Assembly: GCA_929200485.1 (NCBI GenBank)
Contig: CAKMZU010000068.1
Span: forward strand, 1-12,698
From: an uncultured Gammaproteobacteria bacterium
GTDB taxonomy: Bacteria; Pseudomonadota; Gammaproteobacteria; Pseudomonadales; DT-91
Direction: 5' to 3'
Length of the DNA: 12,698 nt
Shown here: positions 1 through 7,207 of the stretch, in pieces
Layout of the letters: each line of letters starts with the position of its first letter
How positions within the stretch are numbered: the first letter of the stretch is position 1
The notes under the pieces: generated by a model
Database searches by the model: none
Told to the model about the DNA's origin: nothing
What the model saw: the letters and a program-made list of their open reading frames with translations, nothing else
Made by a program: the position numbers and the translations under genes

Positions 1-73
1 CGGATTAAATGAAATCCATCCTATGTCGCCCTCCTAATGACAATCATATTTACAAAAGGTTTAAATTAGACCA

Positions 74-721
74 ATGAAACAAGTATTTGTATTCTTTTTA
101 ACAATCTTTTTATCGAATGCCTTGTTTTCAGGTATCTCGTATTCAGGGAATAAAACGCTCACTGAGGTCATAGCTGAAATTAATGGTTTCCCGATAACAT
201 GCCTTAAGGATCTAAATGAACTTAATGCAGTAGAGATTGTAACTCCAAGCTCCGAAGGCGTGCTTTACAGGCTTGAAACCATGAGCATTGCATCTCTCGG
301 TGGACAAAGACAATTTCACCCAATAACTTTTCTTCCTTTTCTTACTGAAGAACAAAAAAAAATAAGTTGTGAAGAATTAATTACAAAGTCCCCAGAAGAG
401 ATAAGCCAGTACGCAGGTGCTGGGGTGGTTGCTTATCCTGACGCTATTGTGGAAAACCCAACTAGGGATTTGTTGAAATATAATAAAGATGATCTTTCCA
501 ACAAGAATCTCCTCGGCAATTTGGTTTATATGGCACTTAATTGCAAACGACCGAAAAATAAAGATGCTGCTTTAAGGTTTCTTGGTAAATTTGAAGCAGG
601 CGTAAGAGGAGTAGAAGATAATAAATTACTGCCTACAGCTAGCGAAGACCGAGGATGTTGTTCGAGAATGAGAATGGCATTTATGCGACTTTTCGGAACA
701 ATAAAAACTCACGAATCATAG
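74..721 (+). CDS. Hypothetical secreted protein, 215 aa
   Basis: I do not recognise this protein. The first 24 or so residues have a short basic start (MK), a hydrophobic core rich in Phe and Leu, and small residues near Ser24-Gly25, which fits a Sec signal peptide, so export to the periplasm or beyond is inferred. The mature part is mixed polar with no second obvious membrane helix. Cysteines are at 43, 99, 157 and the adjacent pair 195-196, so disulfides are possible. The last 25 residues are basic and Met/Phe-rich. The ATG at 74 has no well-spaced ribosome site: an AAAAGG lies near 54-59, about 14 bases upstream, which is too far to be ideal. Codon use is more A/T-rich than in rapA or the sugar genes. 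The gene stands alone, with a solitary repeat end 31 bases past its stop and decayed-looking DNA beyond. It may be a lineage-specific or acquired gene. The reading frame looks real; function unknown. Confidence 0.6.
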   Translation: MKQVFVFFLTIFLSNALFSGISYSGNKTLTEVIAEINGFPITCLKDLNELNAVEIVTPSSEGVLYRLETMSIASLGGQRQFHPITFLPFLTEEQKKISCEELITKSPEEISQYAGAGVVAYPDAIVENPTRDLLKYNKDDLSNKNLLGNLVYMALNCKRPKNKDAALRFLGKFEAGVRGVEDNKLLPTASEDRGCCSRMRMAFMRLFGTIKTHES

Positions 722-1074
722 GGTTAAAATTTTTCTTGTGAAAAAACTTAATTTTCGAACGGTCTCCCAGAAGGCCTGGCAGGCAGCCAGAAGAAATTTT
801 CAAGTTGGTGAGCATTGCCATAAGCCTGTCAAGGCGTGGATTCACTATTTGCTCATCAGGTGACTGAAAATTATACTTCGGCCGTGGTTGAAGATCCTGC
901 CAACTGGACTATTGATGCTGAAAAATATCAGAAACATGCAAAGGGTATTGCTCAGCTTGCAAAATCCTAAGATTGTAAAATCCGAAGTTTGCAGAAATCA
1001 AAGGCGAATCAACGCATCTGGATTAGTGTTAGCAGGCTCTACAAGTGGCCCCCTCTGTAACTGAGCGTGCTTGG
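722..1074. other. Intergenic region with possible decayed coding fragment
   Basis: This 353-base gap separates the orphan gene from the 3' end of the convergent M13 peptidase gene. Besides the repeat end at 752-770, the plus strand has a short open stretch at 836-970 (GTG start, TAA stop, 44 codons). Its predicted peptide has normal protein-like composition (acidic, with NWTIDAEKY in the middle and a Lys/Ala-rich end). It lacks a ribosome site and has stops just upstream in its frame, so it reads more like the tail of a broken gene than an intact one. I cannot assign it to a family. No T-run terminator is visible for either flanking gene. Confidence 0.3.
752..770 (-). repeat. Solitary 19-bp terminal inverted repeat
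   Basis: Read on the minus strand this is CTGGGAGACCGTTCGAAAA, which matches the left end of the element at 3408-3574 at 16 of 19 positions. In orientation it corresponds to a right-hand end, so the body should lie to its left. I found no matching left end between 1 and 750, and the gene at 74-721 is not a transposase. It is probably a remnant or single end of the same repeat family. Confidence 0.45.
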
Positions 1075-3114
1075 CTAATGCTCGTTTGACCACAGGTTAG
1101 TCCGCTTCTCTACAGGAAGGTACATTTTATCAGTAGAAGTGATATCGAATGCGTCGTAGAAGGCTTCTATGTTAGAGAGTGGCCCGTTGGTTCTCCATTT
1201 CGGTGGGGAGTGTGGGTCAGTATGTATCCTTTTGCTTAAGCTTTCGTCAGTTTGCTTGATTGCCCAAGCTTGTGCCCAAGACAGAAAAAATCGTTGCTCC
1301 GGGGTAAATCCATGAAAGGATTTCTTCTCCTTGTTTTTTTGCGACAGTCGGAAGGCTTTAAGTGCGATGGAAACGCCAGTCAGATCGCCAATATTTTCTC
1401 CAAGTGTCAGCTCCCCATTCACAGGCAAATTATTTAAAACGGTATACCGACTATATTGCTCAACTAATTTATGAGCTTTTTGATTGTACGCCTCTTCGTC
1501 TTTTTTTGTCCACCAGTCATTAAGGTTACCAAGGCTATCAGTTTTTCGCCCTTGGTCGTCAAAAGCATGCCCCATTTCATGGCCAATAATGGCCCCGATG
1601 GCTCCATAATTTGAGGCGTCTTCAGCATCTATATCAAATATTGGAGGCTGAAGGATCGCTGCGGTAAAAAGAATTTTTCTGCCGGCTGGATCATAGTATG
1701 CATTGGTGATTTGAGGGGGGATTAGCCATTTCCATTCTTGTATGGGCTGGCCTAGCAAGGCTAAATCTTTCCGGAGATGGAATTCTCTGGCGCGGAAAAT
1801 ATTTCCTATTAAATCATTGGGTTGAATGGATAATTCTCGGAAGTCAGTCCATTGATCAGGGTAGCCTATTTGTACCATAAGGCTGTCTAGTTTTTGTTTG
1901 GCTTTAATTTTGGTTGGCTCGGACATCCAACCCAGCTCAGTAAAGCTTTGTTTAAACGCTTCTTTTATCGCTTCAACGATGGAAAGTACTTTTTGTTTTT
2001 TTTCTTCTGAGAAGAAATGTTTGACATAAAGCTTACCCACTAACTCGCCGATTTCATTATTTAATAGCTGAACTGCTCTTTCGTTTCTGGGTTTTTGCTG
2101 GTTTTGACCGGCTAAAACCTGACCGTAGAACATATGATGTTTTTCTGAAAATGCTTCAGATAAATAAGGCGCGTATGCTCGTAAGGTTTGCAGGTTAAGG
2201 TAGGTTTTCCATTGGTTGATATCAGTGTTGTTGCTTAATTTAACGACATGTCTCAAGTAATCAGGTTGTCCAATAATGATTTTTTTAGGTATTGGGATGT
2301 CGAGTTGACTAAAAAAAGCTTTTAGAAGGGAGGCAGGGATTATCTCTTCAATATTGTTTGTATTGAAAGGGTTATACCGTTGTTCTACATCTCTGTTGCG
2401 TACTTTATCCCAATGCTTGTTAGCCAGTTCAGTTTCTATTTTATAAGTGATTTTTGCCTTCTGTTTGACATGATCTTCTTTATTGGCTTTGAATAGATCA
2501 ACAATCAGCTGCTTGTAGCCTTTAATGATGGGTTTGAAGTTTTTTTCGTCGAAATAGTAATCTCTGTCAGGCAATCCGATACCACTTTGAGAGAAATACA
2601 ATGCATAGTTTGAAGCGTCTTTTTTATCGACGTCCACAAAAATCAAAAAGGGCGTTGTGATTCCAAGTAATGTCGCTTTTGCGAAAAAAGCCCAAAGGCT
2701 TTCGGGGGAATTAATGGATGAAATCTCGTTTAAAACAACAGCGAGAGGTGTGCTGTCTTTTTTGTCAGTGAGCGTTTCATTCATGAAAGATTGATAGAAA
2801 CTCAAAATTTGCTTTTCTTCATCTGTAAGCTTTGATTCTAACGCTAAACTTTCAATAAGGGTCTTGAGTTCAAGTCGAGTTTTATCCCTTAAATCATACA
2901 ATGAACCAACAATGACTTTATCTTTTGGGATTGATGCTTGAGAAAGCCAGGCGCCATTAGCGAACTGATGAAAATCGTTCTGCGGCAGTGTATTTTTATC
3001 TAGCCAATCAATATGAATAATTGTTTCAGCTGCGTTTAATGATTGAGCGTTAATGGTCATCAGCATTGCCAGTAAAATAGAATGCAACGCTGTTGTCATA
3101 AAAAATCTTTTCAT
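1075..3114 (-). CDS. M13 family zinc metallopeptidase (neprilysin/PepO-like), exported
   Basis: This is a 679-residue endopeptidase of family M13, which cleaves small peptides on the amino side of hydrophobic residues. Full bacterial length is about 630-700 residues. Residues 1-29 form a signal peptide (MKRFF, hydrophobic core, cleavage near LNA/AET) with no lipobox, so a periplasmic or secreted location is inferred. The N-terminal M13 domain fills roughly residues 35-420. The catalytic domain has the substrate-binding NAYY at 471-474, the zinc motif HEMGH at 512-516 (His512, Glu513, His516), and ENIGD at 573-577, where Glu573 is the third zinc ligand and Asp577 orients the histidines. His635 and Arg641 in the HSPPKWRTNGPLSN stretch match the transition-state His and substrate Arg. 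The C-terminal CxxW of animal enzymes is replaced by NLW, as is common in bacteria. The ATG at 3114 has only a weak GGA upstream; ATG at residue 6 is an alternative. A frameshifted small membrane gene ends 6 bases upstream. The active site is complete and the call is firm; the physiological substrate is unknown. Confidence 0.95.
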   Translation of the reverse strand: MKRFFMTTALHSILLAMLMTINAQSLNAAETIIHIDWLDKNTLPQNDFHQFANGAWLSQASIPKDKVIVGSLYDLRDKTRLELKTLIESLALESKLTDEEKQILSFYQSFMNETLTDKKDSTPLAVVLNEISSINSPESLWAFFAKATLLGITTPFLIFVDVDKKDASNYALYFSQSGIGLPDRDYYFDEKNFKPIIKGYKQLIVDLFKANKEDHVKQKAKITYKIETELANKHWDKVRNRDVEQRYNPFNTNNIEEIIPASLLKAFFSQLDIPIPKKIIIGQPDYLRHVVKLSNNTDINQWKTYLNLQTLRAYAPYLSEAFSEKHHMFYGQVLAGQNQQKPRNERAVQLLNNEIGELVGKLYVKHFFSEEKKQKVLSIVEAIKEAFKQSFTELGWMSEPTKIKAKQKLDSLMVQIGYPDQWTDFRELSIQPNDLIGNIFRAREFHLRKDLALLGQPIQEWKWLIPPQITNAYYDPAGRKILFTAAILQPPIFDIDAEDASNYGAIGAIIGHEMGHAFDDQGRKTDSLGNLNDWWTKKDEEAYNQKAHKLVEQYSRYTVLNNLPVNGELTLGENIGDLTGVSIALKAFRLSQKNKEKKSFHGFTPEQRFFLSWAQAWAIKQTDESLSKRIHTDPHSPPKWRTNGPLSNIEAFYDAFDITSTDKMYLPVEKRTNLWSNEH

Positions 3115-3120
3115 CGAAGT

Positions 3121-3290
3121 TTATCCAGTTGCCGTATCATCAGTCAGTTTGGGCTGCTTGGTGAGGTTCAAGCCTGCCAATACGATTAAGTTAAACGCTA
3201 AGCCGGCAATCCAAACATACTATTATTTATAAGCGGCAGAGGTGACGTAAATATAAAAAGACCAAAAATACCAGCAAGTGCCTTTAGCAT
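3121..3290 (-). pseudogene. Frameshifted small two-helix membrane protein
   Basis: Two short minus-strand frames join into one sensible protein if a single base is restored. The first runs from ATG at 3290 (MLKALAGIFGLFIF, then TSPLPLINN) and hits a stop at 3198-3200. The second is open from 3219 to the TAA at 3121-3123 and reads YVWIAGLAFNLIVLAGLNL, then a polar tail ending in DDTATG. Adding one base after the AAT-AAT codons near 3220-3222 gives INNS-YVWIAG and a continuous protein of about 56 residues with two hydrophobic segments and a hydrophilic C-terminus. Its stop lies 6 bases before the M13 peptidase start, so the two would have been co-transcribed and perhaps translationally coupled. 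Each half looks coding, which argues for a recent mutation or a sequence error. I recognise no family; function unknown. Confidence 0.5.
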
Positions 3291-3407
3291 GTCATTGAAT
3301 CCAGGTTATTGAATTGTTGTCAGGTGGAAACCACAGGAGAATAGTTTGCAGAGCTTAACTTCTCTATCTCAGACCAGAATCGTCGATCTATTTTTCAGAG
3401 GAGGATT

Positions 3408-3574
3408 CTAGGAGACCGTCCGAGAACAGACTGTTCGGCCTAAATTCCAGATAAGCGGCTAAATTCTTCGCCAAATTCCTTTAAATAGGCTGGCTATTCG
3501 CAGGAATTTCCCAAAAAATTTATCTCACTTCTTTGAAATTTATGCTCGACCGCAATTCTCGGACGCCCTCCCAG
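3408..3574. mobile_element. MITE-like element with 19-bp terminal inverted repeats
   Basis: The left end CTAGGAGACCGTCCGAGAA (3408-3426) and the right end, read on the minus strand as CTGGGAGGGCGTCCGAGAA (3574-3556), match at 16 of 19 positions. Weaker symmetry continues inward to a shared TAAATT about 15 bases further. The 167-bp unit has no meaningful open frame, so it could only move with a transposase supplied elsewhere. Its middle contains a nested palindrome, with AAATTCC near 3474 and GGAATTT near 3504 around ATAG/CTAT. A related single end lies at 752-770, showing that the repeat is not unique here. CTAG at the left junction recalls IS5-type YTAR target preference, but the right flank does not show a clean duplication, so family assignment is a guess. 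Confidence 0.55.
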
Positions 3575-3581
3575 GGACACT

Positions 3582-3634
3582 GATCATAAGGTTTCTCATG
3601 AATCACTAGCATTAAGATCATCAATTCTCATGAA
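3582..3634. repeat. Degenerate direct repeat, two copies about 33 bp apart
   Basis: Each copy begins GATCAT and ends TTCTCATGAA: 3582-3602 and 3616-3634, the second being two bases shorter in its middle. The spacing is roughly three helical turns, so paired regulator sites are conceivable, but the region is AT-rich and chance cannot be excluded. Confidence 0.3.
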
Positions 3635-3702
3635 AGTTCTTGAAGAAAAATTGTCAGACTAGACTATTCTTTTTGTGAGGCAATTCTCAGTTTGGGGTGA
3701 TT

Positions 3703-3789
3703 GTGAACAGAGAGATGAAATGGTTGATTGAAGCGGGCGTGTATTTTTCGTTAACCCTTGCCCTCTCTTTATTGATCTTTTTTTTCTAA
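3703..3789 (+). CDS. Possible tiny single-helix membrane protein (28 aa)
   Basis: A short frame from GTG at 3703 to TAA at 3787-3789 encodes VNREMKWLIEAGVYFSLTLA followed by LSLLIFFF: a short charged N-terminus and one continuous hydrophobic stretch of about 20 residues ending at the stop. GGGG at 3694-3697 lies 5 bases before this GTG and could serve as a ribosome site. Alternative starts are GTG at 3697 (30 aa) and ATG at 3715 (24 aa). It resembles in form the tiny one-helix proteins that regulate membrane enzymes or transporters, but I recognise no family. It stands alone about 200 bases upstream of rapA. An AT-rich region can produce such a frame by chance. Confidence 0.25.
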   Translation: MNREMKWLIEAGVYFSLTLALSLLIFFF

Positions 3790-3867
3790 AGCAAGATTTG
3801 GCTACTTTTAATGGCTTATTTTTAGTTAACAGATTCATCGAAATTTCATCTAATCCTCTCTTTGTTT

Positions 3868-3895
3868 TTGACAGCTTTTTCAGCGCGATTTCAAT
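3868..3895 (+). promoter_or_regulatory. Candidate sigma-70 promoter upstream of rapA
   Basis: A perfect -35 hexamer TTGACA (3868-3873) is followed after 16 bases by TTCAAT (3890-3895), 4 of 6 to the -10 consensus. It would give an untranslated leader of roughly 85 bases before rapA. This is by inspection only; the weak -10 limits confidence. Confidence 0.4.
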
Positions 3896-3935
3896 TTCAT
3901 TAATGAGAGTTTGTGATTTTATTGAGATTAGTCAT

Positions 3936-3962
3936 GCAAGCCGGCTTGCTTTCTTATAAAAT
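3936..3962 (+). promoter_or_regulatory. 14-bp perfect palindrome beside a TATAAAAT box upstream of rapA
   Basis: GCAAGCCGGCTTGC (3936-3949) is a perfect palindrome. Five bases later TATAAAAT (3955-3962) is a good -10-like box, 25 bases before the rapA start. No convincing -35 hexamer sits 16-18 bases upstream; the palindrome occupies that spacer, as an operator or an activator site would. It could equally form a short 7-bp hairpin in a transcript started at the upstream promoter. Confidence 0.35.
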
Positions 3963-3987
3963 ACGGCGCTTTTTAACAGGGTGAAAG

Positions 3988-6819
3988 GTGTTGAGCGAGT
4001 TTGTTGTAGGTCAGCGTTGGATCAGTCATACAGAATCAAGCTTGGGGCTGGGGGTTGTGGTTGCCGTTCAGGATCGGCGCGTGGCCATACAGTTTCCAGC
4101 AGTCGATGAAGAACGAGTCTATGCAATGGACTCAGCCCCATTAAGCCGTATTGCCTATAAAACAGGGGATAAGGTCAATAGTAAACACGAACACGACTTA
4201 TTGATTCTTGATACCTTTGAAAATAATGGGCTGATGTTTTATAAAGTTCAGAATGCTGGATTAGAAGAAGGTATTTTGCCTGAGGCAGATTTGGATGCCA
4301 TTGTGCACTTTTCAAGCCCACTGGAGAGAATAACATCAGGTCAGGTAGACCCGTTAAAGTTCTATCAATTACGTGCCAAAACGCATCAGGTACTTGCGAA
4401 TTATCAGCATTCAGATGTTCTGGGTTTGCTTGGGCCGCGTGTTCAACTTTTGCCTCATCAACTTTATATTGCCAATCAAGTCAGTAAACGATCGAATCCA
4501 AGAGTCTTGTTGGCAGATGAAGTGGGCCTCGGTAAAACCATCGAAGCAGGCCTTATCATCCATCAGAAAATAATGGCAGGGACGGCAAACAGGGTACTGA
4601 TATTAGTCCCCGATAGTCTACTCCATCAATGGCTGGTTGAAATGCTAAGACGTTTTAACCTGGCATTTTCAGTATTGGATGAAGCGCTCTGCGATGCGAT
4701 GGCAAGTGAGCAGACCAATCCATTTGATACACGTCAGCTAATCCTTACCCCCCTGTCTTTTCTTGTGGATAATCCAACCAAATTCAATCAGGCGCTGGCT
4801 TGTGACTGGGATTTATTGGTTGTTGATGAAGCGCACCATCTGCAGTGGGAAGAAAATAACCCAAGCACTGCTTATCAGCGTGTAGAAGCATTGGCAGAAG
4901 TCGCCAAGGGTGTGTTGTTGTTAACAGCGACACCAGAACAGTTGGGTGTCGAGAGTCACTTTGCACGGCTGCGTTTGCTTGATCCTAACCGTTATTTTGA
5001 CCTTAACACCTTTATTGAAGAAGAGACGAAATTTCAATCCGTTAACCAACTGGTTGATGAATGCCTTTCTTTATCAGAGGGTGACCCATTACCAGAAAAG
5101 CTAACAAGCTATCTTGGTGCAGATGAAATGCTGGAGCTGCAAAGCAAGATGGATAGTGACCAGTTTGATGAGGCAAAAGAGCAGGTGATTGACGCGCTGT
5201 TGGATCGCCATGGCACTGGCCGCGTTTTATTTCGTAATACCCGACAAGCTGTTGAAGGTTTCCCTAAGCGAGTCTTGATTAAACACCCGATTAAAGGCTC
5301 ACTCTTACACTCTGATGATATTGAATCTGAGGAATTATTCCGGGCTGAGTCCTATTTCGGTGATGATTGGCTGACACACGATGCGAGAGTTGCATGGTTA
5401 GTGAATTTGTTGAAAACGGATTTGAGTGACCAAAAGGTATTGTTGATTTGTCAGCATAGAGATACCGCAATGCAGCTTGAGAATTTCCTAAGCACGCGCA
5501 AGGGTATTCGGTCAGCGGTGTTCCATGAAGGCTTAAGTTTGATTAATCGTGATAGAGCGGCTGCTTATTTTGCAAGCTCAGAAGATGCAGCCCAGATCCT
5601 GATTTGTTCAGAGATTGGCAGTGAAGGTCGAAACTTTCAGTTTGCCAGCCATTTGGTGATGTTTGATTTGCCTGCAAATCCTGATCTTTTAGAGCAACGA
5701 ATTGGGCGATTAGACCGTTTAGGGCAAAAATCCGATGTGACTATTCATGTGCCCTTTTACGAAGATTCGCCAATGGCTAGATGGTTATCCTGGCTACATG
5801 AAGGTGTCAATGCATTTGAGCAGACCTGTGTGATCGGGCAAACCCTTTATGAGGAAGTAAAAGAGCAACTGGCACCACTTTTAATTGAATCGGATGCTGA
5901 GGCTTTTGAAGGCCTTCTATCTCAAACGCAAACGAAAGCGGCTGAATTAAGAGAAGCGCTTCAGGTTGGGCGTAAGAAATTACTGGAATTAAACCCCTGC
6001 AGACCGTTGCAAGCAGAAGCGGTGATTGATCAATTGGTTGAGGCTGAGCAACGTAAAGAGCTTGAAGATTATCTGGAACAGTTAACGGACCAATTAGGCA
6101 TTGAAATTGAAGCGCAGGATAGTCACTCAATTATTATGCGCCCCAGTGAAAATATGCGCTGTGGCTTGTTACCTGGTATGCGTGATGAAGGGGCAACCTA
6201 TACCTTTTCAAGAGATAATGCACTCAGCCGTGATGATCTTGGCTTTTTAACCTGGGAACACCCAACCGTTAAAGCGGGTATGGAGCATGTATTATCCAGT
6301 GAGCATGGTAATACCTGTGTTGCCACGGTTTCTCTAAAGCCATTACCTCCGGGTACGCTTCTGGTAGAAACCCGATTTAAACTTAATACCATTGCCGATA
6401 AATCCCTGCAAATTGAGCGGTTTTTGCCCATCGATCAGCCACGATTTTTAATTAATCAGGATGGAAAAGACTTTAGTCATATCTTGACGGAAGAAAAGCT
6501 GGAGCCGCTACTTAAGAAATTGCCATTAGCCAAAGGCAAAGCGGTGGTCAAACAAACGCAAAGTCTCCTTGAAGAGCTGGTCGCCAAGTCGTCTGAGTTG
6601 GCGAAAGCGCAACTGTCAGATATTCAACAGGTTGCTTTAGAAGCTGCCACGCAATATCAACAGATTGAAATTAATCGATTAAAGGCACTGGCAGCCGTTA
6701 ATCCAGGTATTCGAGAAGATGAAATTCAAACGCTTGAAGCTCAGCTTGATAAAATGACCACCAGCTTGAGTCAATCAGATTTGATGCTGGATTCATTGCG
6801 ACTGGTTTTGGCGATTTAA
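3988..6819 (+). CDS. rapA: RNA polymerase-associated ATPase RapA (HepA)
   Basis: RapA is a cytoplasmic Swi2/Snf2-type translocase that binds RNA polymerase and uses ATP to recycle it after transcription or remodel stalled complexes. The 943 residues are slightly fewer than the 968 of E. coli. The N-terminal polymerase-binding region starts with GQRWISHTESSLGLG. The first motor lobe has the Walker A stretch ADEVGLGKT at 176-184 (Lys183), the DEAH box at 280-283, and LLTATPEQLG (motif III). The second lobe has SEIGSEGRNFQF from 541 and QRIGRLDRLGQ from 570, with the arginine finger region. The C-terminal third ends in a predicted helical segment (LEAQLDKMTTSL) as in the family. Start choice: GTG at 3988 precedes TTG at 3991. 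AGGGTGA (3978-3984) is better spaced for the TTG, which would give MSEFVVGQRW, so the true start may be one codon later. The gene appears monocistronic. Identity is essentially certain. Confidence 0.98.
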   Translation: MLSEFVVGQRWISHTESSLGLGVVVAVQDRRVAIQFPAVDEERVYAMDSAPLSRIAYKTGDKVNSKHEHDLLILDTFENNGLMFYKVQNAGLEEGILPEADLDAIVHFSSPLERITSGQVDPLKFYQLRAKTHQVLANYQHSDVLGLLGPRVQLLPHQLYIANQVSKRSNPRVLLADEVGLGKTIEAGLIIHQKIMAGTANRVLILVPDSLLHQWLVEMLRRFNLAFSVLDEALCDAMASEQTNPFDTRQLILTPLSFLVDNPTKFNQALACDWDLLVVDEAHHLQWEENNPSTAYQRVEALAEVAKGVLLLTATPEQLGVESHFARLRLLDPNRYFDLNTFIEEETKFQSVNQLVDECLSLSEGDPLPEKLTSYLGADEMLELQSKMDSDQFDEAKEQVIDALLDRHGTGRVLFRNTRQAVEGFPKRVLIKHPIKGSLLHSDDIESEELFRAESYFGDDWLTHDARVAWLVNLLKTDLSDQKVLLICQHRDTAMQLENFLSTRKGIRSAVFHEGLSLINRDRAAAYFASSEDAAQILICSEIGSEGRNFQFASHLVMFDLPANPDLLEQRIGRLDRLGQKSDVTIHVPFYEDSPMARWLSWLHEGVNAFEQTCVIGQTLYEEVKEQLAPLLIESDAEAFEGLLSQTQTKAAELREALQVGRKKLLELNPCRPLQAEAVIDQLVEAEQRKELEDYLEQLTDQLGIEIEAQDSHSIIMRPSENMRCGLLPGMRDEGATYTFSRDNALSRDDLGFLTWEHPTVKAGMEHVLSSEHGNTCVATVSLKPLPPGTLLVETRFKLNTIADKSLQIERFLPIDQPRFLINQDGKDFSHILTEEKLEPLLKKLPLAKGKAVVKQTQSLLEELVAKSSELAKAQLSDIQQVALEAATQYQQIEINRLKALAAVNPGIREDEIQTLEAQLDKMTTSLSQSDLMLDSLRLVLAI

Positions 6820-6838
6820 ATTCTTTTCGAAAGTTTAA

Positions 6839-6875
6839 GCAAACAATTGGCACTTCCCCCGAGCAGGTTGTTTGC
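6839..6875. terminator. Inverted repeat after rapA, weak terminator candidate
   Basis: GCAAACAA (6839-6846) and TTGTTTGC (6868-6875) are perfect 8-base complements flanking a 21-base loop, placed 20 bases after the rapA stop and before the convergent gene's end. No T-run follows on either strand and the loop is long, so it is a poor intrinsic terminator; it may simply be a bidirectional hairpin between convergent genes. Confidence 0.25.
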
Positions 6876-6928
6876 GATCTGTATTCGCCCTTGGGACTTG
6901 GCTGTCATCTTTGTATTGACGCCTCAAT

Positions 6929-7207
6929 CTATGACGGCGGTTCAGTGGCTGGTGGTATTTCCTGACTTTTTTCAGGTGCCGTTTTGTCGCTGAATACCTT
7001 TTTTTTCAGCTTGTTCCCTAAAGACGAGGCTTGGTCATATCTCTTTTGGGCTTGTTTGGGATAGTTTATTGCTAAAGCAACGCCCCCAGCTACGGCCGCC
7101 GCAATGACGATTCCAAAGCCGAATAACCCCATCTTAACTTTGGCATCGGCAGGGGGCTGAAAACATAGGACGCTTGCGATGATTACCGGGAGTAATAATC
7201 TTTTCAT
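6929..7207 (-). CDS. Small membrane-associated protein of unknown function, 92 aa
   Basis: The chosen start is the ATG at 7207, because it begins a clear signal-like segment (MKRLLLPVIIASVLCFQ, small residues at ADA-K near residue 23). A longer frame from TTG at 7249 would put a charged leader before it. No strong ribosome site precedes either start. After the leader, residues about 27-50 form a second hydrophobic, Gly/Ala-rich helix (GLFGFGIVIAAAVAGGVALA). A basic amphipathic stretch follows (YPKQAQKRYDQ to KLKKKVF), then a Pro/Glu/Thr-rich tail. The layout suggests an exported protein anchored by one helix with a short basic and proline-rich domain on one side, but I recognise no family. 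It is convergent with rapA and divergent from the polysaccharide operon. Confidence 0.55.
   Translation of the reverse strand: MKRLLLPVIIASVLCFQPPADAKVKMGLFGFGIVIAAAVAGGVALAINYPKQAQKRYDQASSLGNKLKKKVFSDKTAPEKSQEIPPATEPPS

Noticed and set aside
27..37. CGCCCTCCTAA resembles the outer part of the right repeat end at 3556-3574.
   Set aside because: Only about 8 contiguous bases agree and the rest of the 19-bp end does not match; too short to call a copy.
1028..1078. TTAGC...GCTC and GAGC...GGCTAA as a possible terminator stem for the M13 gene.
   Set aside because: Pairing is interrupted, the loop is long, and no T-run follows on the minus strand.
3324..3334. GTGGAAACCAC, a small perfect hairpin upstream of the broken membrane gene.
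   Set aside because: Only 4-base arms; such hairpins occur often by chance and nothing else supports a role.
5807..6130. A 107-codon minus-strand frame opposite rapA.
   Set aside because: It lies wholly inside the certain rapA gene, its product looks like an antisense shadow, and it has no ribosome site.
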